A stretch of 64,000 nt of DNA from assembly GCF_001638985.1 (NCBI RefSeq), contig NW_017265141.1:737001-801000 (forward strand). The letters are read 5' to 3'. The position numbers and the translations under genes are program-made. Origin of the DNA: Phycomyces blakesleeanus NRRL 1555(-) (Eukaryota > Mucoromycota > Mucoromycetes > Mucorales > Phycomycetaceae). Below are positions 1-12,900 of the stretch, piece after piece. The notes under the pieces were generated by a model. It was not told where the DNA came from. It searched no databases and saw nothing but the letters and a program-made list of their open reading frames with translations. Every line of letters starts with the position of its first letter. The stretch's first letter is position 1.

Positions 1-554
1 TTCTTTTGTAATCTTATATAAAATAGCTAAAGTAAAGAAATTATATTAATAATAATATCCATAACTCATTGTACAATTATCTTTTCTATGGCAGCTAGCA
101 ACAAGTTTCAATAAAAAACTATATTTGTAAAGGTCAAAATTTTATTATATCAGCAAGTGGTATAAATGAGTCTCATTTCAAAATCATTGATGAAAATTAT
201 TATAAAACACACGCAAAACAAACATAAAAAGTTAAATCTGAAGCCACATGAAACATCACTGAAACATTTTACAATTTTAATAGATTTTAAAATTAAAATA
301 CGTTTGCACATATGCCCGCACAGACAAATGCAATTTGTATTTCATGTTTTTTACTTTTGTAATGTGCCATGTTGACGCAAACACATACCTAAAAATGTTG
401 CAAATAGAATAGTGATTTTTCTTTTTAGTGTTGTGTCCAGATAGACTAGCATATCAGATGAACGGATCTATTTTCTTTTTAATGCAATCTCATTTAAGTT
501 TACTTCAAAATTTTATTCTTAGTAAAATTTATGGCTCTTCCCACTACCTAACAG
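1..554. other. AT-rich sequence without recognisable gene
   Basis: Only short, low-complexity open frames occur here and none shows a familiar motif. It may be the 5' part of the decayed LINE that follows, but nothing in it proves this. Confidence 0.5.
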
Positions 555-1653
555 GTGATGACCCTGCAAGGGTCATCACACTATGGAGACAACAACTTTC
601 CTCCTCTATCATCTAATATACATCAATTAACTCAATCAAACTTTTGCAAAGATGCTTTACTTACTACCACTCCCATTACCTTTACCTCCCAGGTTGATAC
701 TGAAAAACAGCATTCCCTCATATGTATGGAATATGTACTTGGTTTAGATAACGCATATGTAATTTCTATGGAATGTCATTTTGGGAATTTTCCGTACTAT
801 GTTTTCTATGACCTGCTCCAAGTTAATAACTCATTTGTGGCCTTCTTCTGGATCACAATTCATGCCACTTTCTCTGAGAACAAAGCTTTTGCTCAAGTTA
901 CGTTTTTGTGCAACAACACACATATCATAAAACTCTACCTTAAAACTGACACTCATTGCAATCATGCATATGTCAAACTCATTGTCATTCAAGACTCCAT
1001 TATTCTTACCCACTGTGCTATTTCATCTTTTGTTATGATGAGAAAATTCAACATCACTAGTTACCATTGCCTCTTCTGCCTCTATGTTATTGAAATTATC
1101 TGTTCTTCTCTTCTTTCTTTTGGCATCATCAAGGAGATCATTATTTACCTAGAGAACAATTTCTTTACTGGATCTGACCATGTACACCTGAAATGCCCAC
1201 CTAACCAGAATTGTGTTTAATATTCTCTGATTTATAACATTCCTTGCAAAGATTATAGTCATGTTTTTGGCACTTAGGCCAAGATGAGTCAATATTGCAG
1301 ATACTGTAAGGCCATATGCTATGTTCTGGCTAACTGTCTTACACATCTAATCAAATCTTGCACTAGTCATGCCTGTCAAGCCACTAACCACCTTTAGGCT
1401 CTTTTCACATATCAAAAACGCCTATTCCAACAGTAACGCTAGTAACAAACACATCTGTAAACAGCTTTGGTGCGAATCCCAGTCTGCTCCAGCCCATACA
1501 CAAACTCTTTTCTCTGTTCTTCTCACATTGCCCAAGCAAACGAAAAAATTCACTCCTTGTACACTGCTTACTAATCAGTTTCACATCTTGAGTAAGTCTG
1601 TGGCCAAGATTGAGGCCAAACTTACACAGCTATCTACTCATAACCTCTACTGA
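555..1653 (+). pseudogene. LINE ORF1-like protein, decayed
   Basis: A 221-codon open stretch (555-1220) is followed by fragments in other frames. Near 1285-1330 one frame reads CRYCKAICYVLANC. This is a C-x2-C-x4-Y-x4-C pattern, which looks like a CCHC zinc knuckle whose histidine became tyrosine (CAT to TAT). A zinc knuckle after an RNA-binding region, followed by an AP-endonuclease relic on the same strand, is the usual order in LINE retrotransposons. Several stops and frame changes break the gene. The ORF1 assignment rests on the knuckle and on the endonuclease downstream; the first 220 residues alone are not recognisable. Confidence 0.5.
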
Positions 1654-1880
1654 CAAGTCTTTTGCACAGCATTGAAAAACATTACTGACTAATAAAGCTG
1701 TGACATTATATACTAAGAATATAATTATAACAAGGACAACTTATCTATAGATACTCAAGACAGCAAAAATGACACTGAATCCAAATCCTGTAGTAACAAC
1801 TATAATACCAACAGCAACCAATATGGCTCACTTATGACAGATATTATTGTTCATCAAAATATTAACTCTCCTCAATAACT

Positions 1881-2390
1881 AATATAGAAATACTAAACTG
1901 TAAAGGGCTTGCAAAATTATAATATCCCCAAAGACAATTCTTATTTATTTGATATCTCCACTCCCAATATCTTGACATATTTACTCTTCAAGAAACTCAT
2001 GCCATCGCAAAAGCTCTTCAACAGACCTTTCAACATCAATTTCATTTCTTATCTACATTATGGCTGCCTTATTGCGGTCTATTCTTTCTTTCCCCCTTTC
2101 TAATGTTTACTTAGCCTTTATTCACCATGTGTAATTGCAGCATTACAACTACTGTCACTCACGCTAATAATCTCTTTCCTCTTTGCTATTCATATTTGTG
2201 TTGTATATGTCTTATCCATCCCAAGCCATAGATGTATTTTTTTTATCACTTCTCAACAACTCTCACTTTATCTCAACTCTCCTCTCCTGATTTATTCTTT
2301 TGAGTGTCCTTAACTATAACTCTCTGCCCTCCACAGTCACACCCACAACTCGCACCCCAAAGATCTTACATAAATGGCTTCAGTTTGTGT
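1881..2390 (+). pseudogene. LINE AP-endonuclease domain relic
   Basis: One frame reads EILNCKGLAK, then after two in-frame stops DIFTLQETHA and LWLPYCGLFFLSP. This matches the start of LINE-type apurinic/apyrimidinic endonucleases (LNCRGL, then LQETH with the catalytic Glu). The frame is lost after about 2106; further endonuclease-like pieces can be guessed up to about 2390, where a CACTA-like end begins. No reverse transcriptase domain remains in the window, so the element is truncated as well as decayed. Confidence 0.6.
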
Positions 2391-2405
2391 AATCTAATGT
2401 ACATA

Positions 2406-2430
2406 CACTGGAAAAAAGTAGAAGAATACT
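2406..2430 (+). repeat. Candidate orphan CACTA terminus
   Basis: CACTGGAAAAA at 2406 repeats the first 11 bases of the CACTA-1 terminal repeat 150 bp before the real CACTA-1A end. Downstream bases resemble only loosely the right terminus assigned to CACTA-2 at 26563. It could be the left end of CACTA-2, displaced by nested insertions, but the flanking triplets differ (ATA here, AAG at 26564), so this is tentative. Confidence 0.3.
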
Positions 2431-2555
2431 GGTGTGTATATATGAGCAAATGGTACTGGAATAACATGATATAGCATGGTTGATATTTTTTCCACTAGGT
2501 TTTAAGGACATCTAGCACTGTACGTGCGAGACTTACAAACACTACAGTATATGTA

Positions 2556-2581
2556 CACTGGAAAAATAGGGTAGTTTCATC
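2556..2581 (+). repeat. CACTA-1A left terminal inverted repeat
   Basis: Starts CACTGGAAAAATAGGG; inverse of 9822-9847 with one mismatch. Preceded by the GTA target duplication. Confidence 0.92.
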
Positions 2582-3227
2582 TGGATCAAATGTACCAAAA
2601 ATGTAGATGATTGAGCTGATATCATCACAATTTTTATGATATATCATTTTGAGCAATGGTACAATATCATCTATGGTGCTGATGCATATCATCATAACAA
2701 CGGGTATACAAAAAACCCAATGTAGAATGATTGTCAGTCCGCAAACTATGGAAACTGAATAAATATTGTAGTTACACTTTACTCCTATTGAGTCTACCTC
2801 TTTATGTGTTATATTTTGAGGTCTATAAAGAGCTAGTGTCTCATATTATTATTTTTACTGGGTTTTTTTATTGGCCGCAGAAATGCTTTAAAAACTATCA
2901 AAGTGATGATTGTAGGTTTTTTACAATATAAAGAAATGATGATAGTTGGTTTTTTATATATACAAAAGCAATGAAACTAGATTTTTTTATAATAAAAAAG
3001 AGAAACAAAGCATGGGTAGATTTTTATAAACAAGCCTCTTTGGTTTGTTTATTTATTTTACTTTTTTTTTAGAAAAACATTGAGTTATACATTTTTTGTT
3101 CAATTTTGTTTTATTTGATAGGAAAATCTTTTCTAGATAAAAATCCTAATTTCGCAACAGTTTTGATACTATAGCTATTATAATCACTAATATTTCTTGC
3201 TTGCTATATATAATTTAAAGCCTTCTG

Positions 3228-3960
3228 GAAGTAGACATGGAATACATACTTTAATAGCGGGAATGCTATTAAAAAATGATTAATAGAAAAGAAGAATTAG
3301 TAAATGATTTAAATTGAAATTTCTTCATAAATACTTACAAGACAGAGAAGACTTAACATAAAATTGATATAAACATGTTCTTCAGAATTATCAAGACAAT
3401 ACCAGTAGTCTTTGAATGGAGATATATTCTAAAAATGAATAATTATTATTATTGTGTGTAGTAAAGGCGTATTTATTAAATATATTATAGTTAACTTACC
3501 AAGTATTACTGATTATACGTCTTCCTGCATAATATCAGACATAACTAATAAATCGTAATAAAAATAAAGATATATTTATGAGTAAGACAAAATAATAATT
3601 TGAATTTTTTTTAAGAAAAAAACTTACCATCATGTTCAATTAAGAGATGATAAGACTTAATGGAAATGAGTAGCAATGGCTAGACAAACAATATGATGAG
3701 TAACAAAGATCTGTAAGAGAATGATATCTTACCTTGATATATCAGACAGAGTATAGCCAAACAAAGAGACACATATTTGGTATTGAGCTATAAAAGAAAG
3801 AAAAAATTGTAAGTGAAATTCTAAAAACATAAGCAAAAGAGAAACAAAGAAAATATCAATAATAAATGTCATTAAAAGAAAAAAAAAGGAAAAAAAAAGA
3901 CGTCTTAAAATCCAGTTTGACCCTGACAAAACTTGGGCTGTAAAAAGTAATACTCCAAAA
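3228..3960 (-). other. Possible multi-exon gene of CACTA-1A
   Basis: On the minus strand several short segments are bounded by acceptor-like AG and donor-like GTAAG signals: for example about 3346-3431, 3488-3535, 3640-3710 and 3732-3788. One segment can encode SPFKDYWYCLDNSEEHVYI. The copy in CACTA-1B keeps the same signals, and in one segment it has a TGG codon where this copy has TGA. I do not recognise a product and could not join all segments in one open frame. It lies upstream of, and divergent from, the accessory gene. Confidence 0.3.
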
Positions 3961-4198
3961 GAAGATGCCCACTGTCATCTTGAAATACAACTTTGTGTCT
4001 TATTAAGTTAGAAAAGAACTTGTCTAAATGTGGATCAAGTGGTTGGGAGATGTGCTTAAATATCAAATGAAAGGTAGAGAGTTAATCTGCACCACTTATC
4101 CTCTTTACTAGTATGTGAATTTTAAATATGATATAACAAGTGTAGTGAATTGTACAATATTAGTTGAAAGTTATTAATATATATTTTATTAACAAAAA

Positions 4199-5471
4199 AT
4201 GACATAGCATATTCCTACTGCTCCCCGCCAACCCAATCTATGCATGAATGCTGTTCTTAATAGCACAAGTGCAGGTGTTGTTGCTGCAATTGATACATCA
4301 ACTCCAGAAGTAGCAATTGACACAGCCTCTGAAGTTCAAGTCGCTGTGACCCCAATAGATCACGTCCTTACCTTGTTGGCAGCCAACAATGTGTCAATAC
4401 AATCCTTGCAAGAAAATGCAAAAGGAGTGACTGATGCAATAACTCATTTGAAGAATGTCCTGGATTTGTCCAACAAGACAAATGAATTTTTGAAGAACTC
4501 GGTCCTTCAGCTCATGACTGCAAATGCCAAAATAAAAAAGGCAATGACCAGCCAAAATTCCATGATGCCTTCTGCTGTACTGGCAAATTCTTCTTCTTCC
4601 ATGGATGATGATCTTGACCTTGGAGTGAAACATCATCCCTTGATTTCTGTAAGTAAATTGATAATAATAACATTACTGATTAATATATCTAATTCTGTTT
4701 TTATAGCAACTTATCAATAGTTACATCAAGAAACCAAACTTTGTTAGCACAGACCTGCTCAAAGTTGCTGAGAATAATAATAGATCAGCATGGTCAATGA
4801 CTGGCACGTATGGCAATAAGTACAACAAGACACTTACACTGGCTCTCTTCAAGTACCTGAGACCTCAAAGATGTTGCACAAATGTGTCAAAAAGTGTCAT
4901 TATGAATATAATAAAGAATCACTACCAAAATCAAGTGCGAGTCTTCTGGACCTCAGCAGAGAAAATTATGGCTAGAAATAAAGCTGGAAGAAGACACAAC
5001 AGAAAGAAGACTGTAAGTTTTAAAATAAAGTTAATTTACTATTGATTTAATGTTTTAATACAATATTCTTTGGTAGCTTCTTGACCGTCGTATTATCACG
5101 TACCAGACATACACAGAGGCTATTCATGAGGGCATGAATCGATATGATTGTGAAAATATTTTTTCTATTGACGTGATGTCTGATGGCAAGTCGGATGGAG
5201 ATAACGAAGTGTGGGCATATCGTCCCCGCTGGAGAACTGATGAGGTAATGTTAAACATCTATCTATGTTTTAAAGAAAATAATAATACTTTATTAATACT
5301 ATTTATTCTTTAAACCAGCTCCAGACTTTTATTAGTACTATTGATGAACTTACTGTTATCCGTTTGAAGAAAAATTCAGAAAGCTTGAAAAAGTGCATCC
5401 CTTATAAGAAAGAAGTGAGCATTTCTGAGAATTTGGCAGTCACTTTACCAGATTGGTGCTTTTCAAAATAA
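4199..5471 (+). pseudogene. CACTA accessory protein (four exons), copy A
   Basis: The predicted exons are 4199-4648, 4707-5012, 5077-5244 and 5319-5471; all introns are GT...AG and the frame is kept throughout (358 codons). The first third is rich in Thr, Ser and Ala with a likely helical segment (HVLTLLAANNVSIQSLQENA). The second exon is basic and ends RRHNRKKT, which could contact DNA or RNA. The third codon is TAG where copy B has AAG, so translation from the ancestral ATG would stop; a later ATG at 4244 would still give 343 residues. Related genes occur in CACTA-2 and CACTA-3, always convergent with tnp2. By position it corresponds to the second gene of CACTA elements (TnpA-like role), but I see no recognised domain. 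Confidence 0.65.
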
Positions 5472-5650
5472 ATCATTTTTTTGCTTGCCAACTATTTTTG
5501 AGTCTTTTTTCTACTTGTTTATGTTTACGGATTAGCATGTTGTATACAGATGCATGTATAGCATGCCAAGTACAAACAAAAATTTATAGAAATAATAAAA
5601 AATAAATGTGAAGCTATATATATTAGTCTGTACTAATTAATATTTCTTTT

Positions 5651-8600
5651 TTATATGTGTTTTATTTTTGTATTTGAATATATATATATATTTTTCGTGG
5701 CAAAGAAACTACACACATCTGAACTTCGCCTTCTAGACCAAGGTGCTTGCCTACTGCAACTGGATAGCAGATTCTATGCACTGGGAGAATGCTGTTCATG
5801 CTGCCATCTTCGAATCCCATCTAATTCACCTCAACTCCTTCTTCTGCTCTGGGCTGAAGTAAAACTTCCTTGTACCATCGTACATATACAAATACATACT
5901 GGCTCGCATGACCAGCAAATGAGTTTACAGCAGTATTGACAAAGAGGTACTTACTTTGGCCTGCATATGGCTTGGTACTTCTACCATCACTTGTCTCAAA
6001 CAAGGCTTGCATGAACAACCCGCGCTGATTCTTCGTTTTACTCTTGTAGATTTGCCTAAGAAGATCGATTGATTCAAACTTCTGTATCCAACTGTTAACA
6101 AAATAATCGGAATGACCAGCCTGACAATAATGAACAAGAGTTTGATCATCATATGTCTCGCGATAGTATTCCAACAAATGCTCATACTCGGATTCATCCA
6201 TGGAAATCTCCCCCTTTAGAGCTAAAGGAAGTGCGGAAGGGGGCAAAAGCTCATTTCGCTTGACAATATCAAAGTTGATCTCAGGAAAATCAAGAAAAGC
6301 ATTGATATCGAATTGGATTGAGGTGGCAGTGGAATTGAAAGTGGCTATGGAATTGGCAGTGGATACAGTGAGCTCAAGGATGATCACCAAATGCTCAGAT
6401 CGAATTATTGGCAAAGTTTGGCAAATAATATCTCCCTTGTATGCTTCTTCAAGATACTTCTTCATATAGGTTCCCTCAAACCTGTCTTTTCTATTTGTCG
6501 CATAGTTTTTCAAGATACCATTGCATCTTTCGAAACTAAAAAGCCAATAGACATAAACCAGGCCAAACTTCAGTACAGTCTCTCGCAGATGAAGATAGAG
6601 ATGCATGTTTGGCAAAAGGAATGGGACTTTATACAACTTCTCGCACTCTCTGCAGAAAGCCTCCAAAGATTGATGGGCTTCATCAAGGTGAGCCATGGAT
6701 ATGCTTGGCAATGAGAGGTACTGGCATGCATTGACAAACATTGTCCAGTTACCGAGATGAGCTTCAGATAGACGACCACGCAGGAGAACAGGAGTGTTGT
6801 AAATGAGTATTGACTACTGCTGTAATTGAGAATAAGTCTGAAGGAAATAATATAAGGCCTCAGCTATTCCAGTCAAAGGTGTCTACCGATTACTTTATTA
6901 TTTAACACACAGGTTTAGCATGCATGATAGTGATTATATTTCATATGATGATATCACCATAATATGGGATATATCAGTGGATTATTATAAGCATAATTAT
7001 AACTCATAAACACATTTACTTTCGATGTTAATACTTCATTGGGACTACACACATTTATATAATTAATCATATATTAATTATCCCAAGATCACGTTGCTCT
7101 GATTAAGGCTCAGATAGGATCGATTACCTGACCCCAGTCATATAATTTTCCTGATTCAAAATAATATAAATAGCAGTAGTAGTTCAGTGTAGGAACCTCG
7201 TCAAATTTTGATACCAAATCTTTCTCAATAAACAAACCCTACACAAGTTTTCACGAATCTTCGTTCCTAATCTCAAATCTTCAATTCTTCCTCTTAAAAA
7301 CTTCTTCAACTTCAACCACCACAACAAGGAGAGTACACCAAGCACCAAGACTTCTACTTGTTGGCCTTCATGAATGGGAAGCCATGCCCAATCTTTGTCC
7401 CTAATGGCGTGTAGTCCTCTGGCAGTACAAGCTTGTCAGCATCCAACTGCATTTCGGCCAAGTGTGCATCTGTGATGAGACCTGAAGATCTCCATTTCTC
7501 TATTATCCTCTTTGCTGTTCAGAGGTACAGGTTGTGCATCGGATCGATGACAGTGCACTCCATGAGGTTAAAGTAAACCAGGCCATACAATTCTGACCAT
7601 CAGACACCATTTTCCCTCTCCAATCTCTTTCTCTGTTCATCACTGCTGGCCATTCTCCACAACTTGGCATCACAGCAGTTTTTGGCATCATGGCAGTTTC
7701 TGGCATCAGTGCGAGGCACCCACTCAGAAAACACAAACCCAGAGTAGTCCACAGCATTGGAGTCTGGAAGGCAAGGGAACTGTTGGTTGCACTTATTGCA
7801 TGTACATGTGCTTGAATGAGAGGTTAACCCACAAGTCTTACAGGCAGCAGGAATGTCGCAGGCAACAAGAAGAAGGGCAGCACAGACAAGAGCACCAGAT
7901 GGGCACTGTACAATAGACATTACCACACTGTCATACAACTGGTTGAGTTCCGTGACAAGGGGACGGAGATAGTGATTGATCTCACTTGTCTTTGCTTCCT
8001 TGGGCCCTGGCATGAGACCAATGAGAACAACATTCTCCTTCTTGTACTGTTCCGATCTTGGCAAGTTGTTGATGCAAAGGTATATTGCACCACAGGAGTA
8101 AGTGACCCCATCGAAAGGTTGAAACCAATTGATGTTCATGGTAAGCATTATAGAGCGCTCATGATTCACAAATGGTAAACCATTGCTATCCTTCAGACTG
8201 TTCCACTTCGTACCATCGTAAATTTCAAACATCATGCCTGGAACTTGCACTCTGGTTCTCCAATAGTTGATGGTGTCTTCGAATCCAGGGCGACAAAAAA
8301 GGATAGACAATGTTTTGATTATGAAGTTATACATGTAGATCTTTTTGGGGATAGTCAAGGCTCTTGATATTGCAAAGAAAAGAGCGTTTCCACATTTTCT
8401 ACCAGAGAGTCTCTCAAAATTATAGCACTCTGAAACAACATCAGACTCTTCATATACTTTGTTACAATCGCCACATGCAACAAACCACTGGACACCTCGA
8501 GTCACATTGCTGAGACTGGTCATAGAGTTGACACAGTTTATACTGAGGGGAAGACGGAAAGACTGTCCAAAGTGTGCCAATACTTCGTTAAGAAACTTCA

Positions 8601-9265
8601 ACAGAACAGCACCACCAGAATTGACAACATATTTGGATATGAAGAAGGCAGCAAAAGAAGTAATGAAAGTATGAGTAGGATTGACTGGCATATTGGATGA
8701 AGAAAAGTGCTCTATTTGAAAAAAAATCAATACTTGTTGACTTTATTGATTTATATGTGCTTTTTGTACTAACCTCTAACATCATCAGATTCATCATCAG
8801 AAATATCCAAAATGGTTGCTTCAATGACACCCTCATCTTCGCTTTCAGAATCAAACAAGGAATCAATGTCAAAAAGAGGTAAGTCTTTGGCTGTTTTGTT
8901 AGGTAAAAAAGAATCAAATTATTAGATATTATAAATGATTATAAAACTTTAATAAAAATACTATGCATACCTTCAACTTGATCTTCGGCATCAACATTGT
9001 CTTCAAAGTCAATCTCCATGTCATTGTCATTTGACATTACTTCTACAACTGAGGCTATATCATATGAAAATAAATATTTAATTAAAATTGTCTCAATAAT
9101 AATTTTCTTAAATTTGAACTTACAAGAAGATCCTGACTGATATTGTCTCACGATATCCTGTTGTGCATGTCTTCTGAGTGTTTGGGTAGACACCAAAACA
9201 AATCCCATGCTTTTGGAAGAACATTTAGAGCACTTACATTCTGAATTGTTGTTGTTGTTTGACAT
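5651..9265 (-). pseudogene. tnp2: CACTA transposase, tnp2 family, copy A
   Basis: Starts at 9265 with a zinc-binding-like exon (CKCSKCSSKSMGF...LRRHAQQD), exon 9265-9124. Acidic exons 9054-8971 and 8890-8774 follow, then the main exon from 8711. Family-typical blocks are LTMNINWFQPFDGVTYSCG, NLPRSEQYKKENVVLIGLMP and TVIDPMHNLYL, as in fungal tnp2 transposases (Pfam Transposase_21 type). It is broken by TGA at 7600 (CGA in copy B), TGA near 7513, TAG near 7352, a solo LTR at 6795-7326 and TAG at 5821. Homology to the other copies shows that the C-terminus continues to 5651. It would cut and join the CACTA ends if intact; this copy cannot be functional. Confidence 0.88.
6795..7326 (+). mobile_element. 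Solo LTR 1 (family TGTTGT...ACAACA)
   Basis: CACTA-1B lacks this segment, which gives its exact limits. It starts TGTTGTAAATGAG and ends CACCACAACA, and is flanked by a 5-bp target duplication AGGAG (6790-6794 and 7327-7331). It has a TATA-like TATAAATA at 7165 and AATAAA near 7229, the normal order for an LTR read on the plus strand. No internal retrotransposon region is present, so it is a product of LTR-LTR recombination. Two more copies lie in CACTA-2. Confidence 0.93.
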
Positions 9266-9821
9266 ATTGTGTGTGTATGTTTTATTTTTTAAGTCTTTAG
9301 AATTGACAAGAATAGAAAATTGTTCAGGAACACAGTTTAATATATATCTTTCCAAATTACACCAGCTGCCAAAATGACATAGTTTATTCCGGTTGTTAAA
9401 ATGGGCAGTTCTCTAAACAGTAATTGATTGCCTCATTCTAAAATACAATAATACACACTTTTGTTAAAACATGTTGTCATATACATTTTATTAGCTGTAG
9501 AGCGTATACAACAAAAATATTTGTATTAATATCACGACCATTAACCTCATCATACTTATAAATAAATATTACAACAATAAAAATCTTTATTATCTCACTC
9601 AAAAGATATCATTTGGTTTAAGTTCCCTACAACTATTGACTCTGCGACATGGCTACAAGTCCCAAAAATAAATCTTGCAGATATTTTTTACAAAAAAGAG
9701 TAAACTCGTTTTTTTATCCAATAAAACAAACCGAGCATTATCATTGCTGTCAAAAATAAAAAAGACAAAAGTGATAGAAGTTTAAGCTACCACTCCACAA
9801 ATAATAGTACCCTATGCCATA

Positions 9822-9847
9822 GATGAAATTACCCTATTTTTCCAGTG
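9822..9847 (-). repeat. CACTA-1A right terminal inverted repeat
   Basis: Inverse complement of the left end with one mismatch; followed by the GTA target duplication at 9848-9850. Confidence 0.92.
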
Positions 9848-9916
9848 GTAGATGGGGGGTTCCTCAAGTAAGGTTTGGTAGCACTTTTGATATACTCATT
9901 ATGCTTAATAAATAAA
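9848..9916. other. Spacer between CACTA-1A and the Mutator-like element
   Basis: Short sequence holding the GTA duplication of CACTA-1A at its left and TAAATAAA (9909-9916), the target duplication of the Mutator-like element, at its right. It may be residual CACTA-2 or LINE sequence. Confidence 0.5.
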
Positions 9917-12900
9917 GCCTATCCTTACGGACAAGACGACGGGACAAGATTTTGAGGACAATATTTTCATCTCTGACGTCAGTGATGATTAGTGTAACAA
10001 TCCCATTTTTTTTGGGGGGGGTCAAATCCGAGTATTTCGTAAAAGTTTCAAAAAATATTGATTATAAAAAAAGTTGACAATTGAGATAAAAATTGATAGA
10101 AAGATAAAAGTTGATATAAAAATAAATAGAGATAAAATATATAAAAAAAAATAGAGATAAAATATATAAAAAAAACTACAAAAATAAAATATTCAATGTT
10201 AATATTATCAATGCCAATTCAAGTACAAAATATATACCTTAGTAATTAATACATTATTGAGTTATTGCTTAGACCATATCTTTTGACTATGACTTTGTGA
10301 AAAGGATTTATTTCTGGCCAAATGAAGTTTCTGATAGGTTTACGTTTCGCAAGGAGAAAGTGGTTGATGTCCAAGATGATGATTATTGGTTCGAATTTTT
10401 CTGGTGTGGTAGTTAATGAAACGAAGAGACAGTCGCCTGTTTCTCTTGGAGTGTTCCAATATACAGCTACTGACCTATTGAACGTATCTGCTACAAGTTG
10501 TGGATGGTCAATCGTTCCAAACCAATGTTGCTGTGGGAGGGGTGATCTTTTGTCTTTAAGACTGATTGTGAGTGGGTTTGTGGTTGCAGGCATGTTGTCA
10601 TTCTCCATTCCTCCCTGGTAATATGTATGCTGATATTTTAAGTAGGCTTCTAGCATATTTTCTTTAACTTCAGGCCATTTCTTCTGGTCCTGATATATCT
10701 CCATTGCTATTGCTCAGTATCCACAGTTGCCATCTGCTTTGAGAGAAAAGACTTTGATTATATGTTTAGGAGCAATAGTAAGATTTATTAATATTGTGTG
10801 ATCGATTGGCAAGCCAAGATTGGTGATATTTTGCAAGGCTTTTTGCTCTTGAGTTGAGAATATTTGTTTTCTAGAAAATAGAGCAAAACTTGAGTGAAAT
10901 AGATTTATGTAATGTATTATAAATGAATACTCACTTTTTTTGTTCTTTTGCTATTTTAATTTTTTTGTATCTTTTTCTTTTTCAGCTTCAATGCAGTGCT
11001 CTAATGCAATCATTTTATGCTTTGTATTTTTGGGTTGGCCTTTGATGGCTTCCACTATTGTTGGACCATTAAGATCCTCAAGTTTCTGCTTGGTCATTTT
11101 TTCTAGTATGTTTTTTACTAAATTATGTATATCTATTTGTTCTTGTTTGCTGTGTGTACTGTGAAAGCCTTCATGAACAAGCTCAAGATCATACTCAAAT
11201 TGAGGCGATATAGTTGTTATTTTAGCAATGTTTGCTGGTACTGGTTCTGCGTTATTAATTGTCAAGTGGTCTATATACAATTATATATTATATGAGAAAA
11301 TAATGTTATAACTATTATATGTATTACCTTCTCCTTCTAGATAATCTTTTCTTCAGCGTCTTGGAATTAGGGAGATTGGAATTGTATTAAAAGTAGCAAG
11401 TGTATGATAGCATGGTAAGAGATAGTTGTAATGTAAGAGGCATTTGCACTCTTTGGTCAATTTTTCAGGTATGATTGATTTTGATAGTTCTAGTTTGATT
11501 TTGTACATTGCAAAGCAGCTAATTTTTTGACGAATGTCATTTAGTCTCGCTCCATTGACTTTGTCAAACACAACTTCTGTACTCTCTCCAAGACACTCTG
11601 TCATTAATCTGCATTTACAATCATCAATCTATTTAATATACAAATATATTATAGCAAATAATTATAATTAGAGAACTTATTCAACTAACACATAAAATAA
11701 AATAAGATAATGCAAATTTACCAGTTCCTGATATCACTTTTTCACTTTTAGTGTCACTGTCATCAATTTACTAGAAGAGGTACCAAGAGAATGCTTGAGG
11801 GAAGCACGTGCACTTTCTGCATAATTGGAGATACGATTTCCAAAGTGAGAGTATTTATAAACGTACATGTTTACCTAGTTTTCCTTGTCTTTCATTTTTC
11901 TAGTAAATTATATAAAAATTACCAATTTTTTATAATTAATAAGCCATTTTTGTCGAGTTCAATGGCTCTATATGTACCTTTCAAGGAAATTACTGGCGGT
12001 TTTCCCCTGATCCTTGCAATTCTTCTTTGCAAACTCAAGATACCCATCTGCCTCTTTCTTTACTTCTTCGGGCGTCTCACACTTCAAAGCAATCTTGTCA
12101 AGAAACCCTGCCAAAGTCTCCAGAAGTTCTCTCTTCTCACTGCTCTCTTCTTCCTTCATCGTTGGTAGCAAGTCTTTTTTGAAATTATCTTTTATATGCT
12201 TATAGCATAAGACTTGCTTCGACTCAGAGAAAACACAGGTAATTGCATTTCGCAATGCTTTCTCATTGTCAGTTATAAACACATTAAGAAGAAGAGGTGT
12301 GTATGTGTTTGTTTGTGATTGTGTTGTTGTTGCTGTATTGCTGTTACTATTGCTGCTGTTATTGTCTTTGACATCTGGCCAAACTGCATCACAAAGACAA
12401 CGAAGTACCCAGAGATAATTCTCAACCGTTTTGTGATCTACCCAAGCACCAGCAATAGAGAGTGTCTTCAATGTTCTGTGAGATTTACCAGTTAAATTAC
12501 TGGTACCAACAATATTGACAAATGTCATTCTATGGCTATTTGTCTTATATGTAGCATTGATGATTATCGTCTCAGACATTCTTTGTGCTTCCTCAATTGC
12601 ATTCTTGTGAACAAAGAAAACCATGTTGATTCTTTTGTCATCTGTATTATCAACAGTATAGCAGATATAGAAGTCTAGGTCTTGTAAAGTGGTAATAAAA
12701 CAAAACATCTCCTTTCCTTCATAATCTTTTCCAAAGTGCTGCTTGATGTTCTCAATGTCTTGACATACAATATTGGTGTATTCACATATCTTCAAACTGT
12801 TGAAAATGGTTGATACATCATCGTTATTCTCCAGATGTCTTGTTACAAGGGCCATGGCCTCAGGCAAAAGTTTTCAGTGCATAGCATATGCCCTACAATC

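Larger units (their letters stand above)
2556..9847. mobile_element. CACTA-1A, full-length CACTA DNA transposon
   Basis: The element begins CACTGGAAAAATAGGG and ends with its inverse complement; the terminal 26 bp match at 25 positions (2556-2581 versus 9822-9847). It is flanked by the direct triplet GTA (2553-2555 and 9848-9850), the 3-bp target duplication typical of CACTA/EnSpm elements. It contains an accessory gene on the plus strand and a tnp2 transposase on the minus strand, pointing at each other. A 532-bp solo LTR lies inside the transposase. A second copy (CACTA-1B) lies about 34 kb downstream in the same orientation. Both genes are broken, so this copy is non-autonomous. Confidence 0.92.
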
